Shown: positions 1 through 8,902, counted from the first letter of the stretch. The stretch is DNA of 64,000 bases from Chryseobacterium sp. ERMR1:04 (GCF_001297705.1 NZ_LIRF01000006.1:191001-255000); one strand, 5' to 3'. Numbers and translations: made by a program. The notes: generated from the sequence alone by a model not told the origin.

Positions 1-407
1 TGGGCTTTAAATTGTTTTTCATAAGCAGGATCTAGGATTGCCGTTTCTTTTTCGTGGGAATAAATGGCTGATCTGTCTTCTTTCCTTAGCTCAAATGCTT
101 TTTGACCTGCGGCTTTCATTAATCCTGCTTTGGTTAAGTCTTCCACTTTTTTGATGTTGATGGCACTCCAAATGCTCGTTGATTTTCTTGGCGTAAAACG
201 AATAGAGTAGCTTTCTTCATCAATAGATTTTCTCACGCCGTCTATCCAACCGAAACACAAAGCCTGATCCACGGATTCCGACCAGCTTATTGTTGGCTTT
301 TTACTGCCTACTTTATAAAAACCCACTAACAATTCTTTTTCTGTTGCATGGTTTTTCTCCAGCCATTCTCTGAATTTTTCCTGAATCTCGAAAAAAGTTG
401 CTGCCAT
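1..407 (-). CDS. YdeI/OmpD-associated family protein (3' end cut by window edge)
   Basis: The first 135 residues are visible, starting at an ATG at 407; the C-terminus lies beyond base 1. The sequence contains the family signatures GFYKVGSKKP, SWSESVDQALCFGWIDG and RFTPRKSTSIWS, typical of the YdeI or OmpD-associated (bacteriocin-protection) family. Members are small cytoplasmic proteins whose biochemical role is poorly defined; some have been linked to bacteriocin or polymyxin tolerance. It begins one base downstream of the stop of the HD-domain gene (409..942), so the two are very probably cotranscribed. Family call is good; function is not established. Confidence 0.8.
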   Translation of the reverse strand, partial: MAATFFEIQEKFREWLEKNHATEKELLVGFYKVGSKKPTISWSESVDQALCFGWIDGVRKSIDEESYSIRFTPRKSTSIWSAINIKKVEDLTKAGLMKAAGQKAFELRKEDRSAIYSHEKETAILDPAYEKQFKA

Positions 408-408
408 C

Positions 409-942
409 TTATTGATTGTATTCTTGAATTTTTTGTTCTAATCTTTTTTCCAGATATTCATTTCCTCCTCTCAGTTCATGGCGGATGATCTCGGCTTCCA
501 ATTTATATTTTTTAATCTTCTCTTCAGACCAATGAGCGGGTGGTGGTTGAAGGTTGGTAATTCTATCGGCTAATTTTACAGCCCACACTTCTTTGGGAAG
601 TTTTTTGATGCGGTTTAAGCTATCCATCATTTTTTCATCCTTATCCAAATCTGCATTTTTGGTTAATGCTAAAACGCCTTCTGCAACAGATTTACTAAAC
701 GTTTTTTCGAGTTCCTCATAAGGGGTTGGAGTATCTTCCAGCACATCATGAAGCAAAGCGAGCTGAATGGCAAATTCACCATCAAAATTTTCTGTTCGTT
801 CGGAAGCCAGTAAGATTTCCATAGCAACATTGCTCAAATGCACAATGTAAGGGAGATTGGTTCCCGGAATGGTTTGGTTTTGATCGGTGTGTTTCTGCGC
901 TGCAAATTGTATTGTTGTCTGATAAATATCCTGAATGCTCAT
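409..942 (-). CDS. HD-domain phosphohydrolase, RelA/SpoT hydrolase-like
   Basis: A 177-residue single-domain protein. It has the metal-binding pattern of the ppGpp-hydrolase branch of HD proteins: H35 in YIVHLSN, the HD pair at 65-66 followed by ED at 69-70 (LLHDVLED), and VKLADR at 122-127. The length fits stand-alone MESH1/small alarmone hydrolase-like enzymes; there is no synthetase domain. Related proteins hydrolyse (p)ppGpp or other nucleotides in the cytoplasm, but the substrate cannot be read from sequence. It is directly upstream of the YdeI-like gene with a 1-bp gap. A nucleotide pyrophosphohydrolase with another substrate is the main alternative. Confidence 0.75.
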   Translation of the reverse strand: MSIQDIYQTTIQFAAQKHTDQNQTIPGTNLPYIVHLSNVAMEILLASERTENFDGEFAIQLALLHDVLEDTPTPYEELEKTFSKSVAEGVLALTKNADLDKDEKMMDSLNRIKKLPKEVWAVKLADRITNLQPPPAHWSEEKIKKYKLEAEIIRHELRGGNEYLEKRLEQKIQEYNQ

Positions 943-1012
943 ATTTTAAAATTAATGATTTTAAATTACTATTGATCAAAACGTCTTTCGAAATCCGATT
1001 GTAGTGTTTCTG

Positions 1013-1109
1013 AGATTAAATTTTTCTCTTTAGGTAGTGTTTTCAAATTTATCATATCAATGTTTTCTGCTTTTTGAGATTAGATTAAATTTTTCTCTTT
1101 TAGGTAGTT
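1013..1109 (-). repeat. Short direct repeat of the 3' end of the 1080..1706 gene
   Basis: The last codons of the neighbouring gene (encoding YLKEKNLI and the stop, about 1083-1108) are repeated almost exactly at about 1013-1038, differing by one T in a homopolymer. The copy lies just downstream of the stop and has no ORF of its own. It could be a small tandem duplication or what is left of a decayed second gene copy. Confidence 0.6.
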
Positions 1110-1706
1110 TTTCATCATTTTCAGAAAGTTTTTTGACTTTTTAAGGAATTCTTTTTCAAAATTTTCACTACCTGTTTCATGTAAATTAACATATGCTCTG
1201 AATACAAATCTTCCTGCCATTTCATATTGCCCACTTACAAATAAAGTTCCTGATAACGAGAGGTATGAAACAAATTGATATTGAATATGATTTCTTTTAA
1301 AATACTCCAAAGGAATATTTTTGTTTAAATGTTGAAAATGGCTTACGATATTAATATCATCAAGATACTTTGTTCTCTCCATTACGAAATAATCGTCAAC
1401 AATTTCTCCCTCAAAATTTGCTTCTAAAATGTAATACCCTATAGGAATTAAATGTCCAATTTCAATCTCATTATTAAGATAAAGACTGATACGAGTATTA
1501 ATATTACAGTCAAAGAAATGATGTTGAATACCGAAAGTATAACCATCAAATATAGGTTTGAGTTCATTTATTTTATATCCATTAAGGAAATCCGGATCTT
1601 CATTATAGTTCTCTAAATAAAGCTTTTCAAAATTTTCAAAAGCTTTTTCTTTAAGATTATATTTTTCGCAAATATGGGTTAATTCTTGTTGAAGATTGAT
1701 TGTCAT
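1080..1706 (-). CDS. Hypothetical protein (208 aa)
   Basis: An unrecognised 208-residue protein with an ATG start at 1706. There is no signal peptide or membrane segment. It is rich in aromatic and charged residues and ends in a lysine-rich tail (KKSKNFLKMMKNYLKEKNLI). The composition and size resemble orphan immunity or lineage-specific proteins common in this group, but no motif supports a function. It stands alone between the HD gene and the DUF389 gene. Its 3' end is partly duplicated just downstream. Confidence 0.6.
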   Translation of the reverse strand: MTINLQQELTHICEKYNLKEKAFENFEKLYLENYNEDPDFLNGYKINELKPIFDGYTFGIQHHFFDCNINTRISLYLNNEIEIGHLIPIGYYILEANFEGEIVDDYFVMERTKYLDDINIVSHFQHLNKNIPLEYFKRNHIQYQFVSYLSLSGTLFVSGQYEMAGRFVFRAYVNLHETGSENFEKEFLKKSKNFLKMMKNYLKEKNLI

Positions 1707-1790
1707 TTTATTTTGAACTAAAAATTAAAATTACTTAATTCCTGCTAAAAATAAAGAAAATATTTCTATCTAGATTTCAGTTATCTGTTT

Positions 1791-3083
1791 CTATTTTTTA
1801 GTCTTTATCACAATAATATTATTGATTTTCAACTTGTTTTCCAGCCATTCCTTTAGTTTTTCTTCATCAATTTTAGTGTGAGATTCATAGATGAAAGCTG
1901 TTTGAACTCCGGTAGAATCTGGTTTATAGAATGTTTGCAGCTTTCCTAATGAAATTTCCTGTACTTCGGGGAATAAAATTCCTATTTCTTTTACAAGCTC
2001 AGGATTATCCATTTTGTATTTACTTAATTCTTCTTTTAATACATTGATTTGAATGTCTTTTTCACTAACCGTATTTTTTTGAGAATTAATTTCATTGAGG
2101 ATTTCACTTTTCAGATCGGTTGTATTTTGTTTGATAATTAAATTGGTATTATTGATCCCAAATTTTGTTAGCGTTTGATTCAGATTTTTTATTTCATGGC
2201 TGTCAAATTTTTTAGAGAGGAAGGCTAGCTCAATCGATTTTGGATTAGCAGTATAATTAATTTTCTTGTAAATAATAACATAGCCATTGTTATTAAACTC
2301 ATCATTAATAAAGTTTTCTACATTTTGATTATATCGTCTTTCGTTCAATAAATTATAAGCCAAATAAAAACTTGGGATAATCATCACAATAATAAGCACG
2401 GTGATGCCGTATCTGATTCTCTTTTCATAGATTTTATTGGTGAGAAGAACGGGCTGATATTGCAGAAACTTAATGACAAAAAAAGTGGCAATACAAATGA
2501 AGAAACAATTGATTGTATAGAGATAAAATGCTCCCAAGAAGAAAGAAAAATTTCCTGTGGCAATTCCAAATCCTGCCGTGCAGAGTGGTGGCATTAATGC
2601 GGTAGCGATGGCCACTCCCGGAATAGGATTTCCTTTTTCAACTCTCGTTATGGAAACAGCCCCCACAATTCCTCCGAAAAATGCAATCAGAACATCATAA
2701 ATATTGGGCGAAGTTCTTGCCAATAATTCTGATTGTGCTTCTTTAAAAGGGCTTAAATAAAAGTATAAAATAGAAACGGCTAAGCTTACAATGGTTGCTA
2801 TTAAAAGATTTTTCATGGATTTTTTTAATAGACTGAAATTGTAAGTGGCTAATGCAAAACCAGCTCCTACGATGGGACCCATCAAAGGAGAAATAAGCAT
2901 CGCCCCAATAATTACGGGGGTAGAATTTACATTCAGACCCACGGAAGCTATCAATATGGCACAAGCTAAGATCCATAGATTAGAACCCCGAAAAGAAACA
3001 TTTTGAGTAACATGGTCTAACACCAGTTTAGGTTCTTCTTCCCCAATATGCAGATCTAAGAAATCAGAAATAATTTTTTTCAT
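1791..3083 (-). CDS. DUF389 family integral membrane protein
   Basis: A 430-residue protein with a hydrophobic N-terminal half of about seven membrane spans (roughly 34-245). This region carries the DUF389/TIGR00341 signatures STPVIIGAMLISPLMGPIVG and GVAIATALMPPLCTAGFGIA. The C-terminal half (about 246-430) is soluble and contains a likely coiled coil around SEILNEINSQKNTVSEKDIQ. DUF389 proteins are inner-membrane proteins of uncertain function. The gene is monocistronic, with its start at 3083. Family assignment is strong. Confidence 0.88.
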   Translation of the reverse strand: MKKIISDFLDLHIGEEEPKLVLDHVTQNVSFRGSNLWILACAILIASVGLNVNSTPVIIGAMLISPLMGPIVGAGFALATYNFSLLKKSMKNLLIATIVSLAVSILYFYLSPFKEAQSELLARTSPNIYDVLIAFFGGIVGAVSITRVEKGNPIPGVAIATALMPPLCTAGFGIATGNFSFFLGAFYLYTINCFFICIATFFVIKFLQYQPVLLTNKIYEKRIRYGITVLIIVMIIPSFYLAYNLLNERRYNQNVENFINDEFNNNGYVIIYKKINYTANPKSIELAFLSKKFDSHEIKNLNQTLTKFGINNTNLIIKQNTTDLKSEILNEINSQKNTVSEKDIQINVLKEELSKYKMDNPELVKEIGILFPEVQEISLGKLQTFYKPDSTGVQTAFIYESHTKIDEEKLKEWLENKLKINNIIVIKTKK

Positions 3084-3127
3084 ATCATTCGATGTATTGG
3101 TATTAAAGTTAATTCAATTTAACGTGA

Positions 3128-3186
3128 TTTGTTAAAAAAATAAATACAAATAGCGAAATGAAAGTAAAAATTCATTTCGCTATTTG
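3128..3186 (-). terminator. Intrinsic terminator of the AraC/monooxygenase operon
   Basis: There is a perfect 16-bp stem (3147-3162 pairing with 3171-3186, arm CAAATAGCGAAATGAA) with an 8-nt loop. On the minus strand it is followed by a T-rich tract, and it lies about 70 bp past the monooxygenase stop. Confidence 0.85.
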
Positions 3187-3253
3187 TGAAAATATAGATG
3201 GCTTATTAATTTCTAAGAATTCTCTACGGTTAGGCTTTATGATAGTCTATGGA

Positions 3254-4402
3254 TTATTCTCCATTAAATACCTTCATAAGATTTTCAATCGCATTCTCAG
3301 AATGCATCAACACCGTATTTTCTAAGGTCAGTCTTGTTACCTCGGAAGCTCTTTCCAGCATCTTATTTTCATAAGATGAAATGGCAGTTTTTATATCTTT
3401 AAATTCATCATTTGTTAAGCTTTCAGCCAGCTCGTAAGCATCTTGCATCGCCATATTTACACCTTCTCCGGCATAAGGAGGCATTCGGTGGGCAGCATCA
3501 CCAAGCAAGGTGAGATTAGGAAGCGTTTCCCATTTTTGGTCGAGTGGATAATGATATTGCGGACGAGGGATGATTGAAATCTCATCTGTTTCAAATAATT
3601 CCTGCCAGATTTCATTCCACGAACTGTATTCTTTTTTAAACCAATCAGCGACCTGTTGTTTTTGAGTGAAATCAATTCCTGAATCTTTTACCCAATTTTC
3701 ATCGGTATTACATCCTGTATAAAAAGTTAAGGTTCCATCTTCTTTTGTACTGAACAATAAAGTCTGTTCGTTATCCAGAGCGAAAACTTTCCCCCCATTC
3801 ACGAGCTTCCAAATTTTAGGAGCATTTGTTTCAGCATGGTAAATATTCCCTTCAACCATGGTTACACCGGAATAAATAGGTTGAATGTCTGTAACATAAG
3901 GTCGGATTTTAGAATTCGCTCCATCTGCAGCAATCACGATATCTGCATAATGAGAAGTCCCATTTTTGAAATGCATTAACCAGCCTTCATGATGTTTTTC
4001 CATGGAAAGAAAATGACTGTCCCAAACTACCGTATCAGGTTGTAAAGATTCTAATAATATCTTACGAAGCGGAGTTCTGTCGATTTCAGGTCGGTCTTCA
4101 GAATGAGAACTTTCTTCAGCATGTTCATCTAAATATATGTTCAGATTTTTATCTATTACTTTTAATTTTCCGGCATTGGGACGGTAATGTGCTTTGAAAG
4201 CATCCATTAATCCGGCTCTTCGAAGGGCTTCTAAACCTGATTCTTCATGTAAATCCAATGTTGCTCCTTGCACACGAACTTCTTTGTTGATATCTCTTTC
4301 ATACACTTTTACCTCAGCATTTTTTAACTGTAAAAGTCTTGCTAAAGTCAATCCTCCGGGACCACCGCCAACAATGGCTATTTTTTTATCTTGTATCATC
4401 AT
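3254..4402 (-). CDS. FAD-dependent monooxygenase, Tet(X)-like
   Basis: A 382-residue group A flavoprotein hydroxylase. The FAD Rossmann motif IVGGGPGG (12-17 for the glycines) is followed by YERD, then ADGANSK. The second FAD motif GDAAHRMPPYAGEGVN lies at about 301-316. Co-linear similarity to Tet(X) is evident in TLDLHEESGLEALRRAGL and in the whole C-terminal block. The ORF extends to a TTG at 4423, but the tandem ATGs at 4402/4399 fit the family N-terminus better. By eye, positions matching the tetracycline contacts of Tet(X) (Gln192, Arg213, His234) appear to be Glu, Lys and Thr, so tetracycline inactivation is not assumed. It is coupled to the upstream AraC gene. Confidence 0.85.
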   Translation of the reverse strand: MMIQDKKIAIVGGGPGGLTLARLLQLKNAEVKVYERDINKEVRVQGATLDLHEESGLEALRRAGLMDAFKAHYRPNAGKLKVIDKNLNIYLDEHAEESSHSEDRPEIDRTPLRKILLESLQPDTVVWDSHFLSMEKHHEGWLMHFKNGTSHYADIVIAADGANSKIRPYVTDIQPIYSGVTMVEGNIYHAETNAPKIWKLVNGGKVFALDNEQTLLFSTKEDGTLTFYTGCNTDENWVKDSGIDFTQKQQVADWFKKEYSSWNEIWQELFETDEISIIPRPQYHYPLDQKWETLPNLTLLGDAAHRMPPYAGEGVNMAMQDAYELAESLTNDEFKDIKTAISSYENKMLERASEVTRLTLENTVLMHSENAIENLMKVFNGE

Positions 4403-4425
4403 AACGTTTATATTATGATGCAAAA

Positions 4426-5196
4426 TTACTTTTCAGGGAGAAGTGAAAATTGTATAAATCGGTCGTTTTTATTTTGATTGAGTTCTTTCGGAAGAAATCC
4501 TGACAATTTTTTGATCTCTTTAATGAAATGAGACTGATCCGTAAAATTCTGCTCAGGAAACAATTTTCCTTCTTTAATATGTTGAAAAGAAGCTCTGAAA
4601 CGGAGAATCCCACAATAGGATTTTAATGAAATACCAAATTGCTGATTAAATAGATTAAAAATTATTAAATAACGGTTGATCTGTCGTTCGCTCCATATCA
4701 CTTTTTCAGAAAGCTCTTTTACGGTTAATGCACCTTTTTCTGAATAAATGAGATCAAACAGCTTCCGTTTTCTTTCATCCATTTTTTGAGACTGAAGTTC
4801 TTTCTGTATTTTTTCGGATGCTTTTTGACAAAACTTTTCAAAATCATTTAAGTCATTGGCCGAAAAATTCCAGAAATCGAGGGGCAGACTTTTCGCTTCA
4901 TTTAATAATTCTGAAACTGAAGTATGAAGAATATATTCTGCGGCCAGTAAATTAAAACTCACGGCAAATATTTTAGTTTTTTCGGCAATGATGATTTGTT
5001 CGGGATGTGTACAAATTCCCAGTAAAACAATATGAAAAGGTTCTTTTGCAGATTGAGAAAAGATCAAATCAATCCTGCCGTCGGGGAGAAGAATAACATC
5101 TTTATTTTCCGACGGATTATCCAGCATCCAAAAACTTTCGACAACATCTTGAAGTGAAGGATCGGGTTGACTGGATTCATAAATTAAACTGCTCAT
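4426..5196 (-). CDS. AraC-family transcriptional regulator
   Basis: A 256-residue protein. The N-terminal domain contains LLPDGRIDLIFSQS and VSFNLLAAEYIL, typical of the DUF6597-type sensing domain of AraC regulators. The C-terminal third has two helix-turn-helix segments: LTVKELSEKVIWSERQINRY, and FTDQSHFIKEIKKLSGFLPK with the usual family ending. It is immediately upstream of, and probably cotranscribed with, the Tet(X)-like monooxygenase, suggesting local control of that enzyme in response to a small molecule. The effector is unknown. Confidence 0.87.
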   Translation of the reverse strand: MSSLIYESSQPDPSLQDVVESFWMLDNPSENKDVILLPDGRIDLIFSQSAKEPFHIVLLGICTHPEQIIIAEKTKIFAVSFNLLAAEYILHTSVSELLNEAKSLPLDFWNFSANDLNDFEKFCQKASEKIQKELQSQKMDERKRKLFDLIYSEKGALTVKELSEKVIWSERQINRYLIIFNLFNQQFGISLKSYCGILRFRASFQHIKEGKLFPEQNFTDQSHFIKEIKKLSGFLPKELNQNKNDRFIQFSLLPEK

Positions 5197-5206
5197 TAAA
5201 GCAAAT

Positions 5207-5674
5207 TTACTTAAAAACTAAAATAGTATAAGGCTCGTTTTCTTGTCCGGCTTTTGGAGAGACCAATCTGACGTGAGATTTATCCTTGAAATAATCAACA
5301 AAAGTTTCTCCACCGGGAATTTTTCCTGTTTCTGTTTTTTTGTAGCCTATATTGGTAATCGTTTTTAGATACTGATCATACTCTGTTTTGCCTTTAAACT
5401 GAAACTCTATTCTGTCTGATGATTTATTATTTTTATATTCGAATTTTCCGATTTTATATTGATAATCCGGACTGTCGTATTCATATAAATTAAACTCTGA
5501 ACTTTCAGTTTTATCATAATAAGAATATTTCAGTTTTTTAATTTCCTCTTTAAATGATGGCATATCCAGCTTGTTGAATTTTTCCAGTTGTTCCAGTTGA
5601 AAAGCCTGTCCAAATCCGTGAAAATGGAATACTAGGATGAATAAAACGGTTGATATAGTTTTGAAATAATTCAT
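5207..5674 (-). CDS. Small secreted hypothetical protein
   Basis: About 155 residues from the ATG at 5674. The ORF opens at a TTG further upstream, but the ATG is followed by a clean signal peptide (MNYFKTISTVLFILVFHFHGFGQ). The mature part is hydrophilic, with many Lys, Tyr and Glu residues, and ends in ILVFK. The start lies about 20 bp after the stop of the S41 protease gene, so it is probably the second gene of that transcript. No family was recognised; a secreted partner of the protease is only a guess from position. Confidence 0.65.
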   Translation of the reverse strand: MNYFKTISTVLFILVFHFHGFGQAFQLEQLEKFNKLDMPSFKEEIKKLKYSYYDKTESSEFNLYEYDSPDYQYKIGKFEYKNNKSSDRIEFQFKGKTEYDQYLKTITNIGYKKTETGKIPGGETFVDYFKDKSHVRLVSPKAGQENEPYTILVFK

Positions 5675-5694
5675 ATGAAATTCGGTTTTTAGTA

Positions 5695-6666
5695 TCAAAA
5701 TTTTGAGTCTTTTATTTTGCTGATGTAATCATTTAATTGATCACTTTTAACTTCAATATCAGCAGGAATTCCTTTTCCTACTTCTTTATAAGGATATTTT
5801 GTTCGGTCAATTAAAGTTCCTGTCGTAATCACTAAAAAGGCATTGTCCGGCAGTTTAAATTCTGAATTATCTGAGGTTAATCCCTGCGTATTGCAGCCTA
5901 CGATTTTTACATTTTTCTGCCCTTTAAAACTGGCTACCACAAATTCTCCTGAGCTTGCCGTTTTCTTATTGGTTAAGATATAAATGGGCTTATTTTTATT
6001 CTTGATCTTGATCTCCGAAATAGGAATCGTAGCTATTTTTTGCTTCCCGAAATAAATACCATCATTTTTACTCATGAAAAAACTTATCGCTCCTGAATTG
6101 TCCATAGATCCTGATGCGTTATCGGTATCTAAAAAAGGACGGATTGATTTTAACATGGGAGAAAACATTCCGCCTTCATTATCTCTAAGATCAATGATCC
6201 AGAGCTTGGGGTTCGCTTGATCTAATTTTTTAACTTTATCATAGAACGTCTGCACATATTCATTCCAGTCATCCTGATTCATATTTCCGATGGCAGGTAC
6301 GGTGATGTAAGCCATTGTATGATCAATCAAGCTGTCTTTTGGATAAGGGAATGCGGCTCCAACCTCTTTAAATCTTTTTAAATAGGCTTCAATAACTTCA
6401 GGCTCATAAAGTTTTGAATGCTGATCGCCTAATTTTCCAAGAATTTCTCTAATGATAGGGTAGGTTTCTCTAATGGTTTTCTTCTCGAGAGCTTGTTGTA
6501 GATAGGTTTCTTTTATTGTGGCCCAATCGATACTTTTTTTATTCACAGAATTTTGCTCCATAATCTGAATGGCCTTTCCAACATAGGAGGTCGTGGTTTC
6601 CTGTGAATGTATTTTGCCTGTAAAAAGAAATACGCAAAATAGCGAGAATAGGAGAATTCTTTTCAT
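5695..6666 (-). CDS. S41 family peptidase (tail-specific/IRBP-like)
   Basis: A 323-residue secreted protein with a signal peptide ending near residue 21 (GKIHSQ). The S41 domain is recognisable from WIIDLRDNEGG (156-166), the strand KPIYILTNKKTASSGEF with the TASSGE nucleophile motif at 236-241, and the downstream VGCNTQGLTSDN. No PDZ domain is apparent, which matches the short S41 proteases of Bacteroidota. It would act in the periplasm or at the outer membrane as a serine endopeptidase; the substrate is unknown. The following gene (5207..5674) is probably cotranscribed. Confidence 0.85.
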   Translation of the reverse strand: MKRILLFSLFCVFLFTGKIHSQETTTSYVGKAIQIMEQNSVNKKSIDWATIKETYLQQALEKKTIRETYPIIREILGKLGDQHSKLYEPEVIEAYLKRFKEVGAAFPYPKDSLIDHTMAYITVPAIGNMNQDDWNEYVQTFYDKVKKLDQANPKLWIIDLRDNEGGMFSPMLKSIRPFLDTDNASGSMDNSGAISFFMSKNDGIYFGKQKIATIPISEIKIKNKNKPIYILTNKKTASSGEFVVASFKGQKNVKIVGCNTQGLTSDNSEFKLPDNAFLVITTGTLIDRTKYPYKEVGKGIPADIEVKSDQLNDYISKIKDSKF

Positions 6667-6717
6667 AAGTATGGATTGGTTTTAATAAATCGAAGATACT
6701 TATAATATTTGTTTCAT

Positions 6718-7386
6718 TTATTCTTCAATTCCGTAGATTAATATTTTGTCAATATTCGGAATTTGAAGATTTTCTAATTCATTAATTTTAACAAGTTGTT
6801 GCGCGAAATTATTGAGTTCGGTTTTAGTATTTTCAACAGCAATTCTAAGTAATTATTCATCAACTACAATACTGTCTTCCAAAATAGGTGGAGCAAAATT
6901 TTCCTGAATTTCAGAATTTAAAAAGTCAAAAATAATTTTATTTTCGGACTTTTCAATTCTTGGAGATGGGTGTCCCATGTAAAAGAAACTGTAATCTTTA
7001 TTAAACAAATTTTTCCAATCTTCGATATCTCCTAAATTTCCACAGCATTGCGGGAAATATTGATCTATATTATTTATCTTTAAAATATAGCCTCCATCCA
7101 AAGGACATACTAAATCCTCGATTCCAAGATTTTCATCGGTCTGTTGTCTATCAATCTCTTTTTCAATAATTTTTAACAGATCAGAGTCAGAAATTTCACT
7201 TACTCTGTAAAATGAAGAACCTTTTGCATAAGGTTTTAAGTTTTGAGAATAGCCAGCTTTTATATTTGTTGAAATATGATAATCTTCCCATTCGTCAGAA
7301 AATCCCCAATAAGGACCTGTGGGAGGCATTGGAATATCCTGGTTGTAATTTGTGATTTCTATGACGGGTATTAATTCTATTTTCAT
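6718..7386 (-). pseudogene. Hypothetical gene with an in-frame stop near its 3' end
   Basis: The open frame 7386 to 6853 encodes 177 residues. It begins MKIELIPVIEITNYNQDIPM and has Trp/Tyr-rich blocks and a CPLDGGYILKINN...FPQCCG segment. It stops at a TAA (6853-6855), but the same frame continues without interruption for another 45 codons to a TAA at 6718-6720. The extra part encodes protein-like sequence (LENLQIPNIDKILIYGIEE at its end). Either the gene suffered a late nonsense mutation or the shorter protein is the functional form. The N-terminal part may be intact and expressed. No family was recognised. Confidence 0.5.
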
Positions 7387-7403
7387 TCAACTTATGTTTT
7401 ATT

Positions 7404-7862
7404 TTAATTCTGATTTTCAATTCTTTTTATCAACTTGTTGAGGGTGAGTTTTGTCAATGAATATTCTATAAAAAATAAACCGGTTGACAAAAGGGTTATG
7501 ACAATCATATAAATGACATCTTCATTAAAGCTTTTATCTAAGATTATTCTTACGATTAATGCAATAAAAAGTATCATTAAAAATACCATAAAAAAATACC
7601 CAAAAAAGCCGAGTCTAATGGTTGGATTTTGAAAATCAGTTTTATTAAATTTTATAATCAGATTAGGCAAAAATCTTCCAATGGGAGGTTTAATTCTGGA
7701 TATTTTAAGTTTTTTCTTTGTTTCTCTGCCGTAGAAAAGTTTATCCTCTTCTCTATGCCATGAAGTGGTATCGGCAAGATCTAAAATAATTGTTTTCTTT
7801 TTGGAAGAATTACGGACAGCATTTTCAATTTTTGCGCCTTCAAAATTTAAGTTGAGTTTCAT
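7404..7862 (-). CDS. Hypothetical membrane protein (152 aa)
   Basis: A 152-residue protein with a basic, soluble N-terminal half (to about residue 85). Two hydrophobic segments follow (FFGYFFMVFLMILFIALIV and VIYMIVITLLSTGLFFIEY) with a short basic tail, giving a likely helical hairpin in the inner membrane. It is 9 bp downstream of the stop of the 7872..8369 gene, part of a run of four unrecognised genes on this strand. No function can be assigned. Confidence 0.65.
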   Translation of the reverse strand: MKLNLNFEGAKIENAVRNSSKKKTIILDLADTTSWHREEDKLFYGRETKKKLKISRIKPPIGRFLPNLIIKFNKTDFQNPTIRLGFFGYFFMVFLMILFIALIVRIILDKSFNEDVIYMIVITLLSTGLFFIEYSLTKLTLNKLIKRIENQN

Positions 7863-7871
7863 GAAATGAGT

Positions 7872-8369
7872 TTAAAGATTTTGGTCATTAATTCTTTTAT
7901 TTAAAATCGAATCCAGAAGTTTGATTTGATCCTGAGTAAGGTTTTTTAAATAGAGTTTTGAAGTTTGCGACATCAAATAATCTCTCATGAAAATAATTTC
8001 TACATTGTCTTTTCCAATATTGAATTCTCTTACCTGTTTAGGTTTTCTGGTTTGTTGTGTGTATTTACTATTCGCTGTTGAATACACGAGATTGATTGGA
8101 CGGCTCGGAATAAAGTAAAAGCTCTTTGGAAATAAGAAAACAGAATTTTGATTCACTAATATATCAAATGTACACCATTCAAACCTTTGGCGTAACATTC
8201 CACTTTTGGTAACGATTGAACCGGAAATATTGGTAATTTCTTTAGAATCAGATTGTTTATAATTGGTAAGAATATTCCTTTTTTGGATTGAAAAATAAAC
8301 GATGGAAAGTATTGCCCAAGTAATCGGAACTAATACAATAGCAGGAAATTGAAATAATTGTTCAAACAT
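7872..8369 (-). CDS. Hypothetical membrane-anchored protein (165 aa)
   Basis: A 165-residue protein with one N-terminal membrane span (about residues 9-27, IVLVPITWAILSIVYFSI). The soluble domain behind it is rich in beta-strand-like alternation (SIVTKSGMLRQRFEWCTFDI, NSVFLFPKSFYFIPSRPINL). The pattern resembles PH-like membrane proteins, but this is impression, not motif evidence. It lies between a secreted protein gene upstream and the two-span membrane protein downstream, with short gaps, so an operon is likely. Confidence 0.65.
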   Translation of the reverse strand: MFEQLFQFPAIVLVPITWAILSIVYFSIQKRNILTNYKQSDSKEITNISGSIVTKSGMLRQRFEWCTFDILVNQNSVFLFPKSFYFIPSRPINLVYSTANSKYTQQTRKPKQVREFNIGKDNVEIIFMRDYLMSQTSKLYLKNLTQDQIKLLDSILNKRINDQNL

Positions 8370-8389
8370 TTTAGCAGTTTAGATTTAAA

Positions 8390-8902
8390 TTAACTCTCAA
8401 ATCTCCAATTGTCAAGAACCAATGTAATAATAGTTTTCGACCACAATTCAAAGTTTCTTAATTTGGGTTTAATCGGAATAATAGAAGTCTTAAACCAGCC
8501 TTTCTTTCCTACAACATTCATCATAGCATCATAATTCAAGAGTTTATCGAAAGGATTACTCACCTGGAGCATCATCCCTTTGTTCTGTCTACCCGAAACA
8601 TCTTGAGAAAATTCTAGCTCTATCGTTTTAGCAGGATTTATATTTTCTTTTACAACCTTTATTGACTGTATTTTATTATCTTTTACTTCAGCTTCAATAA
8701 AAATATGTTCACCGGGATAAATTTGTAAAATATCATCTTTTACTAAATATTTAGACCTTGCTACTTCTTGTTGATAAAATGTGGTAGAGTCAACGGCGAG
8801 TTTCAATGTAAATGCTTCACGATATTCATTGTCATTTTGAGCAAAGAAAAATTTGAAAACAAATAAAAATAACAGTAAAATTAATTTTTTGCTTTTATTC
8901 AT
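8390..8902 (-). CDS. Secreted hypothetical protein (170 aa)
   Basis: A 170-residue protein with a clear signal peptide (KKLILLLFLFVFKFFFAQ) cleaved around residue 21. The mature part is charged and has no cysteines or recognised motif; LQIYPGEHIFIEAEVKDNKI suggests a beta-rich fold. It is the first gene of the unrecognised minus-strand cluster 6718-8902. Its products are predicted to be one secreted, two membrane and one soluble protein, so an envelope-associated job is plausible but unproven. Confidence 0.65.
   Translation of the reverse strand: MNKSKKLILLLFLFVFKFFFAQNDNEYREAFTLKLAVDSTTFYQQEVARSKYLVKDDILQIYPGEHIFIEAEVKDNKIQSIKVVKENINPAKTIELEFSQDVSGRQNKGMMLQVSNPFDKLLNYDAMMNVVGKKGWFKTSIIPIKPKLRNFELWSKTIITLVLDNWRFES

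Noticed and set aside
3254-4402. Tetracycline resistance determinant
   Set aside because: Overall similarity to Tet(X) is clear, but the drug-contact residues seem not conserved by eye and there is no mobile context; called only Tet(X)-like.
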